Shown one piece after another: positions 12,017 through 22,286 of a stretch of DNA of 64,000 bases. Position numbers and translations under genes: made by a program. Below the pieces are notes generated by a model. It was not told where the DNA came from. It saw nothing but the letters and a program-made list of their open reading frames with translations, and did no database searches. Source of the stretch: Nitrosomonas sp. (GTDB lineage: Bacteria > Pseudomonadota > Gammaproteobacteria > Burkholderiales > Nitrosomonadaceae); the NCBI GenBank assembly GCA_024281825.1, contig JAMWZY010000003.1:75026-139025 (forward strand). Reading direction: 5' to 3'. How positions within the stretch are numbered: position 1 is the first letter of the stretch; each line of letters starts with the position of its first letter.

Positions 12017-13474
12017 TTATTGCGGAACTTCAGCTAACGGGATACCCAACGCTCCGGCAACGCCTGCTCCATAGGCTAAATCAGCTTTGAGACAATGACT
12101 AATGTGGCGAACCTGAATTTCACGCGGCACACCATTCAAAGAACGCGCAGTATTCTCAAAGAGAACTTGCTGTTGTGCCGGCGTCATTAGGCGAAACAAA
12201 GCACCGGGCTGTGAATAGTAATCAGTGTCTTCACGATGATTCCAATGACCAGCCGCTTGATTCAAACCTAGTAGAGGCTCTGCAAGCTCTGGTTGATCTT
12301 TCCATTCATCCGCGCTGTTAGGTTCATAACCTAGCGTACTGCCGTAGTTGCCATCCACGCGCATAGCGCCATCTCGATGGTAACTATGAACTGGACAACG
12401 TGCTGCATTCACTGGAATTAAATGATGATTAACACCTAAACGATAGCGCTGTGCATCGCCATACGAAAACAATCGCCCCTGCAGCATCTTATCTGGAGAA
12501 AAACCAATACCGGGTACAACGCTGGCTGGATTAAAAGCAGATTGTTCTACCTCAGCAAAGAAATTCTCGGGATTACGATTCAATTCCATCACACCAACTT
12601 CTTTCAATGGATAGTCCTTGTGTGGCCATACCTTAGTGAGATCGAATGGATTATAGGGTACTTTTGCAGCGTCAGCTTCCGGCATAATTTGGACGTACAT
12701 CGTCCATTTAGGGAAATCACCTCTTTCCAAGCTCTCGTACAGGTCACGCTGATGGCTTTCACGATCTTTGCCGATAATGGTTTCAGCCTCTTCATCAGTG
12801 AGATTGCGGATACCTTGTTGCGATTTCAGGTGAAACTTGACCCAGTAGCGCACATTGCTCGCATTGATGAAGCTAAACGCATGACTGCCGAAACCGTTCA
12901 TATGGCGATATGAAGCCGGAATGCCGCGATCACTCATGACGATGGTAATTTGATGCAATGCTTCCGGCAGCAATGTCCAAAAATCCCAGTTATTTTTTGG
13001 GCTACGCATATTGGTACGTGGATCGCGTTTCACAGCATGATTGAGATCAGGAAATTTCAGCGGATCGCGCAGGAAAAATACCGGTGTATTGTTGCCAACC
13101 AAATCCCAGTTACCTTCCTCGGTATAAAACTTCAATGCAAAACCACGAATATCCCGTTCCGCATCGGCTGCGCCTCGCTCTCCAGCCACAGTAGTAAAAC
13201 GTGCAAACATCTCGGTCTTTTTACCAACAACAGAAAAAATTTTAGCACGCGTATACTGGGTAATATCATGCGTCACCGTAAATGTCCCATAAGCACCAGA
13301 ACCTTTTGCGTGCATACGTCGTTCAGGAATCACCTCACGATCAAAGTGTGCAAGCTTCTCCAGATACCATACATCTTGTAGCAATTGCGGCCCACGTGGC
13401 CCGGCAGTCATGATATTTTGATTATCAACGACTGGACATCCGAAACTGGTAGTTAATTTTTTGTTATCACTCAT
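12017..13474 (-). CDS. katA: Catalase, small-subunit clade 3 (KatA type)
   Basis: Haem catalase degrading hydrogen peroxide in the cytoplasm. At 485 residues it is a small-subunit (clade 3) enzyme. The distal catalytic His lies in [15 protein letters not shown], the Asn region is followed by [17 protein letters not shown], and the proximal haem-ligand Tyr is in [17 protein letters not shown] 13474 is preceded by AGAGG about 6 nt upstream. It stands alone, with a 524-bp leader before the next gene. No oxyR neighbour is present, so peroxide regulation cannot be inferred from this window. Confidence 0.96.
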   Translation of the reverse strand: MSDNKKLTTSFGCPVVDNQNIMTAGPRGPQLLQDVWYLEKLAHFDREVIPERRMHAKGSGAYGTFTVTHDITQYTRAKIFSVVGKKTEMFARFTTVAGERGAADAERDIRGFALKFYTEEGNWDLVGNNTPVFFLRDPLKFPDLNHAVKRDPRTNMRSPKNNWDFWTLLPEALHQITIVMSDRGIPASYRHMNGFGSHAFSFINASNVRYWVKFHLKSQQGIRNLTDEEAETIIGKDRESHQRDLYESLERGDFPKWTMYVQIMPEADAAKVPYNPFDLTKVWPHKDYPLKEVGVMELNRNPENFFAEVEQSAFNPASVVPGIGFSPDKMLQGRLFSYGDAQRYRLGVNHHLIPVNAARCPVHSYHRDGAMRVDGNYGSTLGYEPNSADEWKDQPELAEPLLGLNQAAGHWNHREDTDYYSQPGALFRLMTPAQQQVLFENTARSLNGVPREIQVRHISHCLKADLAYGAGVAGALGIPLAEVPQ

Positions 13475-13998
13475 GTGAACCTCTTTTTGTTAGTTAAGTG
13501 AGAATCTCCTTAAACCCTTTCGTTGACTGCACAAAAAAACTATTTAGCATTAAGGTGCTGGTTAAATCAATACGTAATTTATCCTTCCACTTCACTACCG
13601 TTACGCTAATGAACCAGTATTGCAACCCAATTCAAGTTTAATTTGTGATACTTACAATGGGACAGCTGTTAGATCGAATTAGTTTGTCGATTCTCAGATT
13701 TTGATGTTACCCGCTGCATGCGTAAAGGAAACTTTCTCAATCCGATCAAACCCCAAGTTACTGCTTTTCGAAATACTGTTAATAGTAATAGGGAATGGTG
13801 GACTCAGTGATGGGTCCGTTGAAGATAGGGTTAATTCCGATTTAAACCTGATAATTTCTAGGATTGCACGGGAAGATGGTACGCCAGATTACTCTGTTCT
13901 GGTTTGTTCAGCTTAAAAACATTTACAGCCAAATAGAATAGCACAAGCATTGTTATCTGGCATTGCACGGTGTTTTCATCACAAAAAAATCCACGACT
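13475..13998. other. Intergenic region between fnr-type gene and catalase
   Basis: 524 bp carrying the katA upstream sequence. One 71-codon frame on the plus strand (13701-13916) has no ribosome-binding site, domain or plausible composition, and I regard it as chance. I see no RNA gene or IS end. Confidence 0.6.
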
Positions 13999-14757
13999 CT
14001 AGCTAACGTCTGAATTACTTAATTTCATTCTCAAACGAGCAATATCTTTAATTTGTATATGCTTATTATCCACGGTAATAATCTCTTCATCCTGGAATTT
14101 TGAAAAAGCACGGCTAACCGTTTCAAGTTTTAATCCAAGATAACTGCCTATTTCTTCCCGAGTCATACGTAAATTGAAATTATATTCAGAATACCCTCGT
14201 AGATGAAAGCGGCGTGACAAATTGAGTAAAAAGGAAGCCAAGCGTTCTTCAGCTTTCATACTACCCAGTAGTAACATCACTCCGTGGTCCCTAACAATTT
14301 CACGACTCATGATTTTATGAAAATGACGCATTAACGAGGGTATGTCACGACTGATTTCCTCTAATTTCGCAAAAGGAATCTCGCAAACCTCGCTGTCTTC
14401 AAGTGCTATTGCATCGCAGGTATGCGCATCGGTACTAATCGCATCTAAACCGAGTAACTCTCCAGTCATATGAAAACCTGTAACCTGATGGCGCCCATCT
14501 TGTTCTAAAACACAAGTCTTTAAAAAGCCACTACGGACAGCATACAAAGACTGGAACTTTGTTCCTGCATGATGCAAATAACCGCCACGAGTGATTTTTC
14601 GCTTCTGACTGACGATATCTAACTTCTTCACTTCATCTTCATTTAGACCTACCGGTAGACATAATTCACGCAAGCTGCATGCAGCACAGCTTGACTTGAA
14701 CTGCACAATATCAAGCTGACAGTAAATCGAAGGTTCTATCAATACGGGTTTAAACAA
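13999..14757 (-). CDS. fnr: FNR/ANR-type oxygen-sensing transcriptional regulator
   Basis: CRP-fold activator with a [4Fe-4S] oxygen sensor; 252 residues. The FNR cysteines are all present: C24, C27 and C33 in SSCAACSLRELCLP and C114 in AHTCDAIALE, matching E. coli C20/C23/C29/C122. The cyclic nucleotide-type beta-barrel is followed by an HTH with EEIGSYLGLKLETVSRAFSKF, whose E-x-x-S-R recognition helix reads TTGAT-type sites. A TTGAC-N4-ATCAA box 108 bp upstream suggests autoregulation. It is adjacent to a cytochrome c lipoprotein gene, which fits control of respiration. Confidence 0.93.
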   Translation of the reverse strand: MFKPVLIEPSIYCQLDIVQFKSSCAACSLRELCLPVGLNEDEVKKLDIVSQKRKITRGGYLHHAGTKFQSLYAVRSGFLKTCVLEQDGRHQVTGFHMTGELLGLDAISTDAHTCDAIALEDSEVCEIPFAKLEEISRDIPSLMRHFHKIMSREIVRDHGVMLLLGSMKAEERLASFLLNLSRRFHLRGYSEYNFNLRMTREEIGSYLGLKLETVSRAFSKFQDEEIITVDNKHIQIKDIARLRMKLSNSDVS

Positions 14758-15082
14758 GATATAGTTAATTACTCTAAAAAAAACAAAAAATTACTCGTGG
14801 TGCAAGGCAGAAATGTCATCAATTTTTCTGATATTCCATTAAAAAATATAAAAAAAGAGATTAGTTGACAAAAATCAAAATAACCATTCGTGATGCAGTC
14901 AAAATACCATACCAGCTAAGTTATAAACGATTTATGTTTCTGTTACCAGCAAAGCACTTAATGGATGAGATGATGCTATATAACGTACAAAATCTCAGCA
15001 TTAAGATTTAACCCCCAAGCCTGCTTGCTACAATCACCTTAACCGAGTAAGCCGTTACACCACTCTGCCCCAATCGAATGAT
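14758..15082. other. Intergenic region upstream of the fnr-type gene
   Basis: 325 bp containing the FNR-type box listed separately and otherwise AT-rich sequence between two minus-strand genes. No further gene is visible. Confidence 0.6.
14865..14878. promoter_or_regulatory. FNR/ANR box
   Basis: TTGAC-AAAA-ATCAA, one base from the consensus TTGAT-N4-ATCAA. The centre is about 115 bp upstream of the start codon of the fnr-type regulator on the minus strand. That distance suits autoregulation if the promoter lies in the AT-rich stretch between them. Binding is inference. Confidence 0.65.
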
Positions 15083-15385
15083 TTATTTACTGACTTGGCT
15101 ATTCGTCAAAATATAATCTGCTAAGCGATTTGCGGACTCACCTTGAATATTCTTAAAAGCAGGCATACGCATACTACCTGTTTGAAATTTCTTAATGATC
15201 GCGTCTTTATTGGCATTATTTCCACTCAAAACCATTGCAATACTCGCGCTTACAGGTTTATGGCACTCGGTGCAGGCGGTGCTGAAAATTTGCTCTCCAG
15301 AAGCATCAGCGGGTGGTGTATAGTCTCTACTAGTCCCACATCCTGTCAATACTAATAAAGCAGCAACACAATATACTTTTTTCAT
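15083..15385 (-). CDS. Monohaem cytochrome c lipoprotein
   Basis: Small c-type cytochrome on the periplasmic face, 100 residues. I place the start at ATG 15385: GGAGAA lies 7 nt upstream; a TTG at 15400 in frame is less likely. The N-terminus is a lipoprotein signal with lipobox LTGC (Cys near residue 16). The mature domain has one haem site, ACTECHKP, and a candidate axial Met in GSMRMPAF, followed by the C-terminal helix NRLADYILTN. Its electron partner cannot be read from the context; the neighbouring oxygen regulator suggests respiratory use. Confidence 0.88.
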   Translation of the reverse strand: MKKVYCVAALLVLTGCGTSRDYTPPADASGEQIFSTACTECHKPVSASIAMVLSGNNANKDAIIKKFQTGSMRMPAFKNIQGESANRLADYILTNSQVSK

Positions 15386-15898
15386 ACTACATTTCTCCAA
15401 TTGATTAGCAAATTTCTGTAGTTCTATTATTTTTTATAATTATAAAATAGACACAGGCTATTGATGGGCTTCTAACGAATTATTTTTCTGTTCATTAATC
15501 CTGATCTAATCTAGCTTAATATTTGTATTCAAAAAGCTAGAATGACGAACATTACCTAGTTGCACAACATTTTGTCAAACGATTATTTCCAGAACCTCGC
15601 AACCATCTATTCTAATGAAACTTGGGTTATAAAAAAACAGAAACCCCTGTTATACCACGGTTTCTTCTTAACATATTCTTAACATTGGCTATGTTATCGT
15701 CATCTTACCTTGCTACCGACGCAAGGTTTAGATTGATCGCTTGAAGAAAAAAGAAATACTCGATTAACACCAAACAGCGTCATTTAATTAAATGACAGGT
15801 TGTTGCTAGCACTGAGCATGCATCATGTTCATTAGAACAACAAGAGGGTATGTGCTATTGCATATCACAAAATAATAATTGTCACAGAGGGAAATTGA
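15386..15898. other. Divergent intergenic region, cytochrome lipoprotein / DUF2490 gene
   Basis: 513 bp of AT-rich sequence. It holds the upstream regions of both divergent genes and the 11-bp direct repeat at 15665-15685 listed separately. No gene or RNA is recognised. Confidence 0.6.
15665..15685 (+). promoter_or_regulatory. 11-bp-spaced direct repeat, candidate response-regulator box
   Basis: TTCTTAACAT occurs twice in direct orientation with an 11-bp period (15665-15674 and 15676-15685). Tandem half-sites one helical turn apart are typical of OmpR/PhoB/PmrA-family regulators, and the CTTAAC-N5-CTTAAC core resembles PmrA/QseB-type boxes. It is about 215 bp before the DUF2490 gene. Function is inferred. 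Confidence 0.35.
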
Positions 15899-16654
15899 AT
15901 GGTTAAAAAGATAAAAGTTTTAATTTTCTTAGCGTTGCTAAGTGTCTCTTCAGTAAAGCAAGCATCTGCGGATGCCACTGTCGAAGATTTTCAAGTGTGG
16001 GGAAATGTTACTGCATTGGGTAATTTCGGTTTCATCAATCCAAACAACCCGGATCTGAAGAAATTCAGATGGTGGATGGAAGGGCAAGGGCGTTTTGGTA
16101 ATGATGCGACTCAATTCACGCAATCCTTGGTGCGTCCCGGCGTGGGCTATGCGATAACCGATAAACTGGTAGCGTGGGTTGGCTACGCTTGGGCACCAAC
16201 GGCAGAACCGCTTTCAGTTGCACACCCATTTAATGAACACCGCTTATGGCAACAAGTTACTTGGGCTGATAACTTCCCAATCGGAAGACTGTCACTGCGT
16301 AGCCGTTTTGAGCAACGATTCTTTGATCATAATGCACCCATTTCTGGTAGCGATGACGTAGCTCATCGATTCCGCCAATTGGTTAAGTTAGCCGTTCCAA
16401 TAACAGCAGTAGATCCGAATCTTAGTTTCATTGTCCAAAGCGAATTGTTTATTGCGATGAATACCGTTGACAATCCTGCGTTTATTTCTCGCGGCTATGA
16501 TCAAAATAGGGCATTTGCTGGGTTGGGTTACAAGATCAATCAGTATGCAACCGTTGAAGTTGGTTATATGAACCAGTTTATTAATAGGCCACATAGCGCT
16601 CGTCCAGACCAAATGATGCACAATTTTGTGGCGAATCTTTTCCTGAACTTCTAG
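15899..16654 (+). CDS. DUF2490 outer-membrane beta-barrel protein
   Basis: A 251-residue exported protein with a Sec signal (Lys-rich start, hydrophobic core, likely cleavage after ASA near residue 25). The mature part has alternating aromatic-rich beta strands such as WWMEGQGRFG and VGYGYAW-like segments, and it ends in Phe, the usual outer-membrane insertion signal. These features and the WxxFRYRxR-like strand SLRSRFEQRFF fit DUF2490, whose function is unknown. GAGGGAAA precedes ATG 15899. It stands alone between a long leader and a strong hairpin terminator. Confidence 0.8.
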   Translation: MVKKIKVLIFLALLSVSSVKQASADATVEDFQVWGNVTALGNFGFINPNNPDLKKFRWWMEGQGRFGNDATQFTQSLVRPGVGYAITDKLVAWVGYAWAPTAEPLSVAHPFNEHRLWQQVTWADNFPIGRLSLRSRFEQRFFDHNAPISGSDDVAHRFRQLVKLAVPITAVDPNLSFIVQSELFIAMNTVDNPAFISRGYDQNRAFAGLGYKINQYATVEVGYMNQFINRPHSARPDQMMHNFVANLFLNF

Positions 16655-16720
16655 TCTCTAGTCGCTCTTATCTTAGACAGAACAATCCTATCTAATAAGA
16701 TATATTGCTAAGTTTCTCTT

Positions 16721-16787
16721 CCGGTTAGTATTTCATTCATTTGCACTATTGCAATAGAAAGGATACTAACCGGTTCCTCTTTTTTTA
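16721..16787 (+). terminator. Hairpin terminator after the DUF2490 gene
   Basis: An 11-bp perfect stem CCGGTTAGTAT (16721-16731) / ATACTAACCGG (16763-16773) with a 31-nt loop containing a second short inverted repeat, followed by a run of seven T. It closes the DUF2490 transcript. Confidence 0.75.
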
Positions 16788-16918
16788 ATTCCGATCACTT
16801 TCTGGAATGCCGCTCTCGGATTTATAATCAACGATACCTCGTAGTTAGAATACCCCTGTACTGCGTGGAATTCTCGTTATGTCATTATTTTTAAAAATTC
16901 ATTCTGATCACACCTTTC

Positions 16919-19819
16919 ATGCGTGACTTTAAGACAGGCCAACGATGGATCTGTGATGTTGATTTATCACTGGGTTTAGGTACGATTCAAACGGTTCACC
17001 CCAGAATTATCAACATTATTTTTAACGCAACCGGTGAGGTTCGTTCGTATGCGAAAGCTTCAGCACCATTGACGCGGGTTGTTTTCCGAGTAAATGACAC
17101 AATCAGCAGTCAAGATGGCGTCACCCTAAAAGTCTTACACGTTGTTGAGCAAGATGGCTTGCTATTTTATTCGGGAATAACAGCAACTGATCAAAAAATT
17201 GAGCTATCCGAAACAGATTTAGCGTATCAAGTACGTTTGAATCGCCCGATAGATCAGTTGATGTTGGGGCAACTTAGTCAAAACAAATGGTTTCAAGTTC
17301 GCTACAAAACATTACTAATGCGCCACCGCTTCGCACAAATGCCACTGTACGGTTTAATAGGTACTCGAACCAGCTTAATACCACATCAACTCTACATCGC
17401 ACATGAAGTTGCACATCGTTATGCTCCTAGGGTTTTACTGGCAGATGAAGTAGGATTGGGAAAAACCATAGAAGCCGGCTTGATCCTTCACCAGCAACTC
17501 TTAACAGAGCGTGTTAAACGCGTATTAGTGATCGTTCCGGAAACATTGACTCATCAATGGTTAGTTGAGATGCTACGACGTTTTAATCTGCGATTCAGCA
17601 TTTTTGATGAGCCACGATACCAATCCATACAACAAAGCGCGCCGGAGGATAACCCCTTTCATACGGAACAATTGGTACTATGTAGTTTGGACTTTCTGCG
17701 TGATAGCAATTCATCGTTTCAGTCCGCATTAGCCGGAAATTGGGATTTGCTAATCGTTGATGAAGCACACCACCTTCAATGGAGTGAACATTCAGTCAGC
17801 CAAGAATACCGCATTGTTGAAGCATTATCGGCCTGTACGAGCGGGGTCTTATTACTGACGGCCACCCCTGAACAGTTAGGTAAAGTAGGCCACTTTGCAC
17901 GTTTACGACTCCTCGATCCTGATCGTTTTACTACGCTCTCTGATTTTGTGGCTGAAGAACAGCGCTACGGCCCTATCGCCGAAGCGATTGAGAATTTATT
18001 AAGTAACGAAGAATTGATCCCAAGCAATAAACGAATCATTGCTAAGACTCTGAACTCTACCGAATCAACAAAATTGTTAACGCAATTGACGAACAAAAAA
18101 AATACTGACGATCAGATTCGTCAATCCAGAAAATTACTGGCCGATCAATTGCTTGATCGGCACGGTACGGGCCGGATTCTATTTCGTAATAATCGTGCCA
18201 CCATTAAAGGATTCCCAAAAAGAAAATTGTTTCCAGCACCACTGCCGTTACCTGAACAATACCACCAATACTTACAAGATCTCACCACAACCTATTTATC
18301 GAAACCACATTTGCTTTTGAACCCTGAATTGCTATACCAGGCCAGATCTAAGCCCGGTAGTACCGATTGGACTACAATTGATCCACGTATTTCATGGTTA
18401 CAAAATTTGCTCAAGAAGCTGAAAACAGAAAAAATACTGATTATTACTGCCAACGCGCAAACAGCACTCGATATAGCCAAGGTACTTAAAATACTAACAG
18501 GCAGACACACTCCTGTTTTTCATGAGAGTTTGAATTTGATTGAACGTGATCGCGCGGCTGCACTCTTTGCCAATAACGATGACGGTAGCCAAGTTTTAAT
18601 TTGCTCAGAAATCGGTAGCGAAGGTCGCAATTTCCAGTTTGCGCATCATTTGGTATTGTTTGATTTACCATTGAATCCTGATTTACTAGAGCAACGCATC
18701 GGCCGACTTGATCGCATCGGCCAATCTAGCACCATCCATATACATGTTCCCTACTTAGAAAACAGCGGATTGACTGTAATGTTTCACTGGTACCATGAAG
18801 GACTCAATGCATTTGAGAAAACCTGCCCTGCAGGACAAACTGTTTTTAAGCAAATTGAAGCTGAGCTAATTGCAATCTTGCATCAAGCACCAACGAATCT
18901 CAATAAGCTCCCGAGTCTACTTAATATGACGCGGTCAATCAGTAAAACCGTTAACGAGCAACTGCGGCATGGCCGCGATAAATTATTGGAATATCATTCG
19001 TTTCGCCCCGAGATTGCAAAAGAACTACTACAGCTCGCACTCTCTCAAGAAAATGATTCGTCACTAGCACATTATATGGAAGAAGTTTTTGATTGCTGTG
19101 GTGTCCATATCGAAGAACATCGCTCGGGCAGTTTCCATATTGAACCCAGCGAACACATGATGATCCCTTTTCCTGGCCTGGATAATGAAGGCTCTATCAT
19201 CACCTACTCGAGATCCGTAGCCTTAGCAAACGAAGATATGCATTTTCTAACCTGGGAACACCCTATGGTTTTACATGCACTGGACAGAATCATCGGAGAT
19301 GAATCGGGTAACGCAGTGATCACTTCTATTCAGCATAAAAATATACCACCTGGAACCTTGTTATTGGAATGCCTTTTTGTCGTACAAACACACCACATCG
19401 CATTTCAGCAAATCAACCATTATTTGCCACCCACAATGATCCGCACTTTAGTCGATGAAGAAAACAATGACTATCAAGCACAATTCTGCCATGAATCGAT
19501 CAACCTGTTGCTAATGCCTGTTGCTATCAACATCGCCAAGCAGATTATTCAATTAAAGGAAAATAGTATTCTTGATCTGCTTACCCTAAGTGAAGAATGC
19601 GCAAGCAAACAAATACCCGAGATTATTTCACAGTCCCATGAGAAGGCAAAACAACTCATTTCACCTGAAATTAAAAGACTAAGGGCTTTAAAAAAAATCA
19701 ATCCTAATGTTCGTGATGAAGAAATCGATTTTTTCGATCAGTTGCTGGAGCAAACAACAATCGCTGTCAATTCGCCGCAACTTCGCTTAGATGCAATTCG
19801 CATCATTGTAGCAATTTAG
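16919..19819 (+). CDS. rapA: RNA polymerase-associated SWI2/SNF2 ATPase RapA (HepA)
   Basis: Recycles stalled RNA polymerase using ATP. The 966-residue protein is collinear with E. coli RapA (968 aa). It has N-terminal Tudor-like repeats (GQRWICDVDLSLGLGTI), Walker A in LLADEVGLGKTIEAG (about 173-187), the DEAH box in IVDEAHHL (about 281), LLLTATPEQLG, and motifs V/VI in SEIGSEGRNFQFA and EQRIGRLDRIGQ. The C-terminal domain ends LRLDAIRIIV as in RapA. No clear ribosome-binding site precedes the ATG, and a stop lies close upstream in frame. RapA is best known from gammaproteobacteria. Confidence 0.95.
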   Translation: MRDFKTGQRWICDVDLSLGLGTIQTVHPRIINIIFNATGEVRSYAKASAPLTRVVFRVNDTISSQDGVTLKVLHVVEQDGLLFYSGITATDQKIELSETDLAYQVRLNRPIDQLMLGQLSQNKWFQVRYKTLLMRHRFAQMPLYGLIGTRTSLIPHQLYIAHEVAHRYAPRVLLADEVGLGKTIEAGLILHQQLLTERVKRVLVIVPETLTHQWLVEMLRRFNLRFSIFDEPRYQSIQQSAPEDNPFHTEQLVLCSLDFLRDSNSSFQSALAGNWDLLIVDEAHHLQWSEHSVSQEYRIVEALSACTSGVLLLTATPEQLGKVGHFARLRLLDPDRFTTLSDFVAEEQRYGPIAEAIENLLSNEELIPSNKRIIAKTLNSTESTKLLTQLTNKKNTDDQIRQSRKLLADQLLDRHGTGRILFRNNRATIKGFPKRKLFPAPLPLPEQYHQYLQDLTTTYLSKPHLLLNPELLYQARSKPGSTDWTTIDPRISWLQNLLKKLKTEKILIITANAQTALDIAKVLKILTGRHTPVFHESLNLIERDRAAALFANNDDGSQVLICSEIGSEGRNFQFAHHLVLFDLPLNPDLLEQRIGRLDRIGQSSTIHIHVPYLENSGLTVMFHWYHEGLNAFEKTCPAGQTVFKQIEAELIAILHQAPTNLNKLPSLLNMTRSISKTVNEQLRHGRDKLLEYHSFRPEIAKELLQLALSQENDSSLAHYMEEVFDCCGVHIEEHRSGSFHIEPSEHMMIPFPGLDNEGSIITYSRSVALANEDMHFLTWEHPMVLHALDRIIGDESGNAVITSIQHKNIPPGTLLLECLFVVQTHHIAFQQINHYLPPTMIRTLVDEENNDYQAQFCHESINLLLMPVAINIAKQIIQLKENSILDLLTLSEECASKQIPEIISQSHEKAKQLISPEIKRLRALKKINPNVRDEEIDFFDQLLEQTTIAVNSPQLRLDAIRIIVAI

Positions 19820-19949
19820 GAATGATCTTTTGTGTTTCCTTTATATTCCGCTCCCTACACATCCATGGCCTTTTTATTTCTATTTCTTTGTAAACCTATT
19901 GATCCAGGTAACGTTATTACGATATCTCTCTTATACGATTTCTTGCTTT

Positions 19950-22286
19950 ATGTCTGAATGCCCAAGTTCTAATTCTTGCACTACCAAAAAAGATCTTAGA
20001 TTCATTAATTTCAAGCACTTAAATGGCCCAAACCGTTGGACCTATTACCCTACTACTGAAGCAACAGTCGATATAGGAGAATTAGAAGATTTCCCATCCG
20101 ATAAGATACCCGGATTTTATGAACGATTATCGGCGTGGCTACCTTCCCTCATTGAACATCGCTGCAGTTACGAAGAGCACGGTGGATTCCTACGCCGCGT
20201 CAAAGAAGGCACGTGGCCTTGCCATATTCTCGAGCATATTACGCTGGAACTACAAAATCTCGCAGGTATGAAAGGAGGGTTTGGTCGAGCGCGTGAGACA
20301 TCCGTGCGTGGCGTCTATCATGTTGCTGTTAGCGCATGGCACGCTGAAATTACCAAAACAGCAATGCATTCTGCCCGTGAATTAATTTTAGCTGCAATGA
20401 ATTTTGAGCAACTTTCTTCACCATCCTATGATACAGCCGGTGCCATCAACAAAATTCGCGATATGGTGGACACGCTTTGGTTAGGCCCATCGACAGCTTG
20501 CATCGTAGAAGCTGCCATGGCTCGTAATATCCCCACCATTCGGCTATTAAGCAAAGGTAACCTCGTACAATTGGGTTATGGTAATAAATGTCACCATATT
20601 TGGACCGCTGAAACTGACCGCACTCCAGCAATCGCTGAGAATATTTCGCGCGACAAAGATTTAACTAAAACACTATTACAGTCATGCGGTGTACCAGTCC
20701 CAGAAGGAAAGATTGTTTCCAGCGCTGAAGAAGCTTGGGACGCAGCTGAAGATATTGGCTTGCCCGTGGTAATAAAACCCTGTGATGGCAATCATGGCCG
20801 AGGTGTGTTTATTGAACTATCAAAACGTGAAGAAATTGAATCTGCTTATCAAATTGCGCTCAGCGAAGGTAGCGAAGTATTGGTTGAAAAATATATCGCT
20901 GGAACGGAACATCGATTATTGGTTGTTGGTGGAAAATTAATTGCCGCAACACGTGGAGATTCGGTTTCAATTATCGGAGACGGTCATTCCACTATTTCCG
21001 AGTTGATTGAATCGCAAATCAATTCCGATCCACGCCGAGGAAATACAGAAGACCACCCACTCAACTTGATACGCTTGGATAGTGCTGCGAAAATGGAAAT
21101 CGCGCATCAAGGGTATGATAGCAATTCGATCATTTCTTCCGGTGTAGAAGTTTTAGTACAACGCAGTGGTAATCATGCTTTCGATGTCACTGACGAAGTT
21201 CATCCCAGCACTGCCTCAATTGCATCATTGGCGGCACGTATCATCGGTTTAGATATTGCTGGAATTGATCTGGTAGTAAAAGATATTACCCGTCCATTAA
21301 GTGAACAAGGCGGTGCTATTGTTGAAGTCAATGCTGGCCCAAGCTTATTGATGCACATTAAACCAGCAATTGGAACACCAAGGCCAGTCGGTCAAGCAAT
21401 CGTAGAAAATTTATTTCCTAACAATGACAATGGCCGCATCCCTATCGTTGGGGTCAGTGGCAGCTACGGAAAAACAGCGGTTTCTTCCCTCATTGCTAAA
21501 TTATTAATTCTTTCTGGCAAGCGTACCGGATTAGCGTCTAGTAATGGACTTTATCTCGATTATCGACAAATCGATAAAAATGATAGTGCGAATTGGGTTG
21601 CTGCCAATCGTACCTTAATAAACCCAATCGTTGAAACTGCAGTATTTGAAAACGGCTTTGATGCCATATTAAATGAAGGACTCGCTTATGATCGCTGTCA
21701 GGTTGGTGTTATCACCAACATTGATACAGGCCGCCATATCGGTCGTAATGATATTGAAACAGTCCAGCAGGTTTTTACTGTATTGCGCACGCAAATAGAT
21801 GTCGTGATATCCACTGCTGCGGTACTTGACAATGTAGAAAAAAATATATCATTACCCACAGGTACTGCGATTCTCAACGCTAAAGATGAAATGGCAATTG
21901 AAATAGCTGAAATTTGTGATGGTGAAGTCATCTTTTTTAGTAGCGAAGCTAAATCACCTGTAATCGCACAACACTGTATGAATGGCACAGGCCCCACACA
22001 TAATAAGCGCGCTGTAATCCTACGTAAGAACACCATCATTCTAACCACCGGCACACATGAGTTGCCGTTAATCAAAGTATCAGAAATATCCTCTCAATCA
22101 TCTTCCAAGCCTAATACCCACGAAATAGAAAATATACTGGCTGCCATTGCAGCAACTTGGGCGCTAGGATTAGAGATCAATCTCATACGGAGAGGTATTG
22201 AAGCATTCGGTTTAAATCAACAAAAATTCAAACCTGAAAATCAAGATCTTTCAATCAATGTGCATCCCCAAGGAATTTATTCATGA
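19950..22286 (+). CDS. Cyanophycin synthetase-like protein, C-terminally short (CphA' type)
   Basis: First of two paralogues related to CphA, which builds the multi-L-arginyl-poly-L-aspartate storage polymer. I start at ATG 19950 (778 aa); the upstream open frame is hydrophobic and unlike CphA. The ATP-grasp half is intact, with DLTKTLLQSCGVPVPEG, VIKPCDGNHGRGV and VEVNAGPSLLMHI. The Mur-ligase half keeps a P-loop-like GVSGSYGKTAV but lacks the normal TNGKTT, and the protein stops where the third Mur domain should start. Its stop overlaps the start of cphA (ATGA). It may be a helper or a partly disabled synthetase; paired CphA/CphA' genes are known in betaproteobacteria. Confidence 0.85.
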   Translation: MSECPSSNSCTTKKDLRFINFKHLNGPNRWTYYPTTEATVDIGELEDFPSDKIPGFYERLSAWLPSLIEHRCSYEEHGGFLRRVKEGTWPCHILEHITLELQNLAGMKGGFGRARETSVRGVYHVAVSAWHAEITKTAMHSARELILAAMNFEQLSSPSYDTAGAINKIRDMVDTLWLGPSTACIVEAAMARNIPTIRLLSKGNLVQLGYGNKCHHIWTAETDRTPAIAENISRDKDLTKTLLQSCGVPVPEGKIVSSAEEAWDAAEDIGLPVVIKPCDGNHGRGVFIELSKREEIESAYQIALSEGSEVLVEKYIAGTEHRLLVVGGKLIAATRGDSVSIIGDGHSTISELIESQINSDPRRGNTEDHPLNLIRLDSAAKMEIAHQGYDSNSIISSGVEVLVQRSGNHAFDVTDEVHPSTASIASLAARIIGLDIAGIDLVVKDITRPLSEQGGAIVEVNAGPSLLMHIKPAIGTPRPVGQAIVENLFPNNDNGRIPIVGVSGSYGKTAVSSLIAKLLILSGKRTGLASSNGLYLDYRQIDKNDSANWVAANRTLINPIVETAVFENGFDAILNEGLAYDRCQVGVITNIDTGRHIGRNDIETVQQVFTVLRTQIDVVISTAAVLDNVEKNISLPTGTAILNAKDEMAIEIAEICDGEVIFFSSEAKSPVIAQHCMNGTGPTHNKRAVILRKNTIILTTGTHELPLIKVSEISSQSSSKPNTHEIENILAAIAATWALGLEINLIRRGIEAFGLNQQKFKPENQDLSINVHPQGIYS

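Noticed and set aside
13701..13916. 71-codon plus-strand frame upstream of the catalase gene
   Set aside because: No ribosome-binding site, no domain, no coding context; the catalase and regulator genes explain the region without it.
14865..14878. Reading this site as a CRP box
   Set aside because: The adjacent regulator has all four FNR cysteines and a TTGAT-type recognition helix; CRP sites need TGTGA halves.
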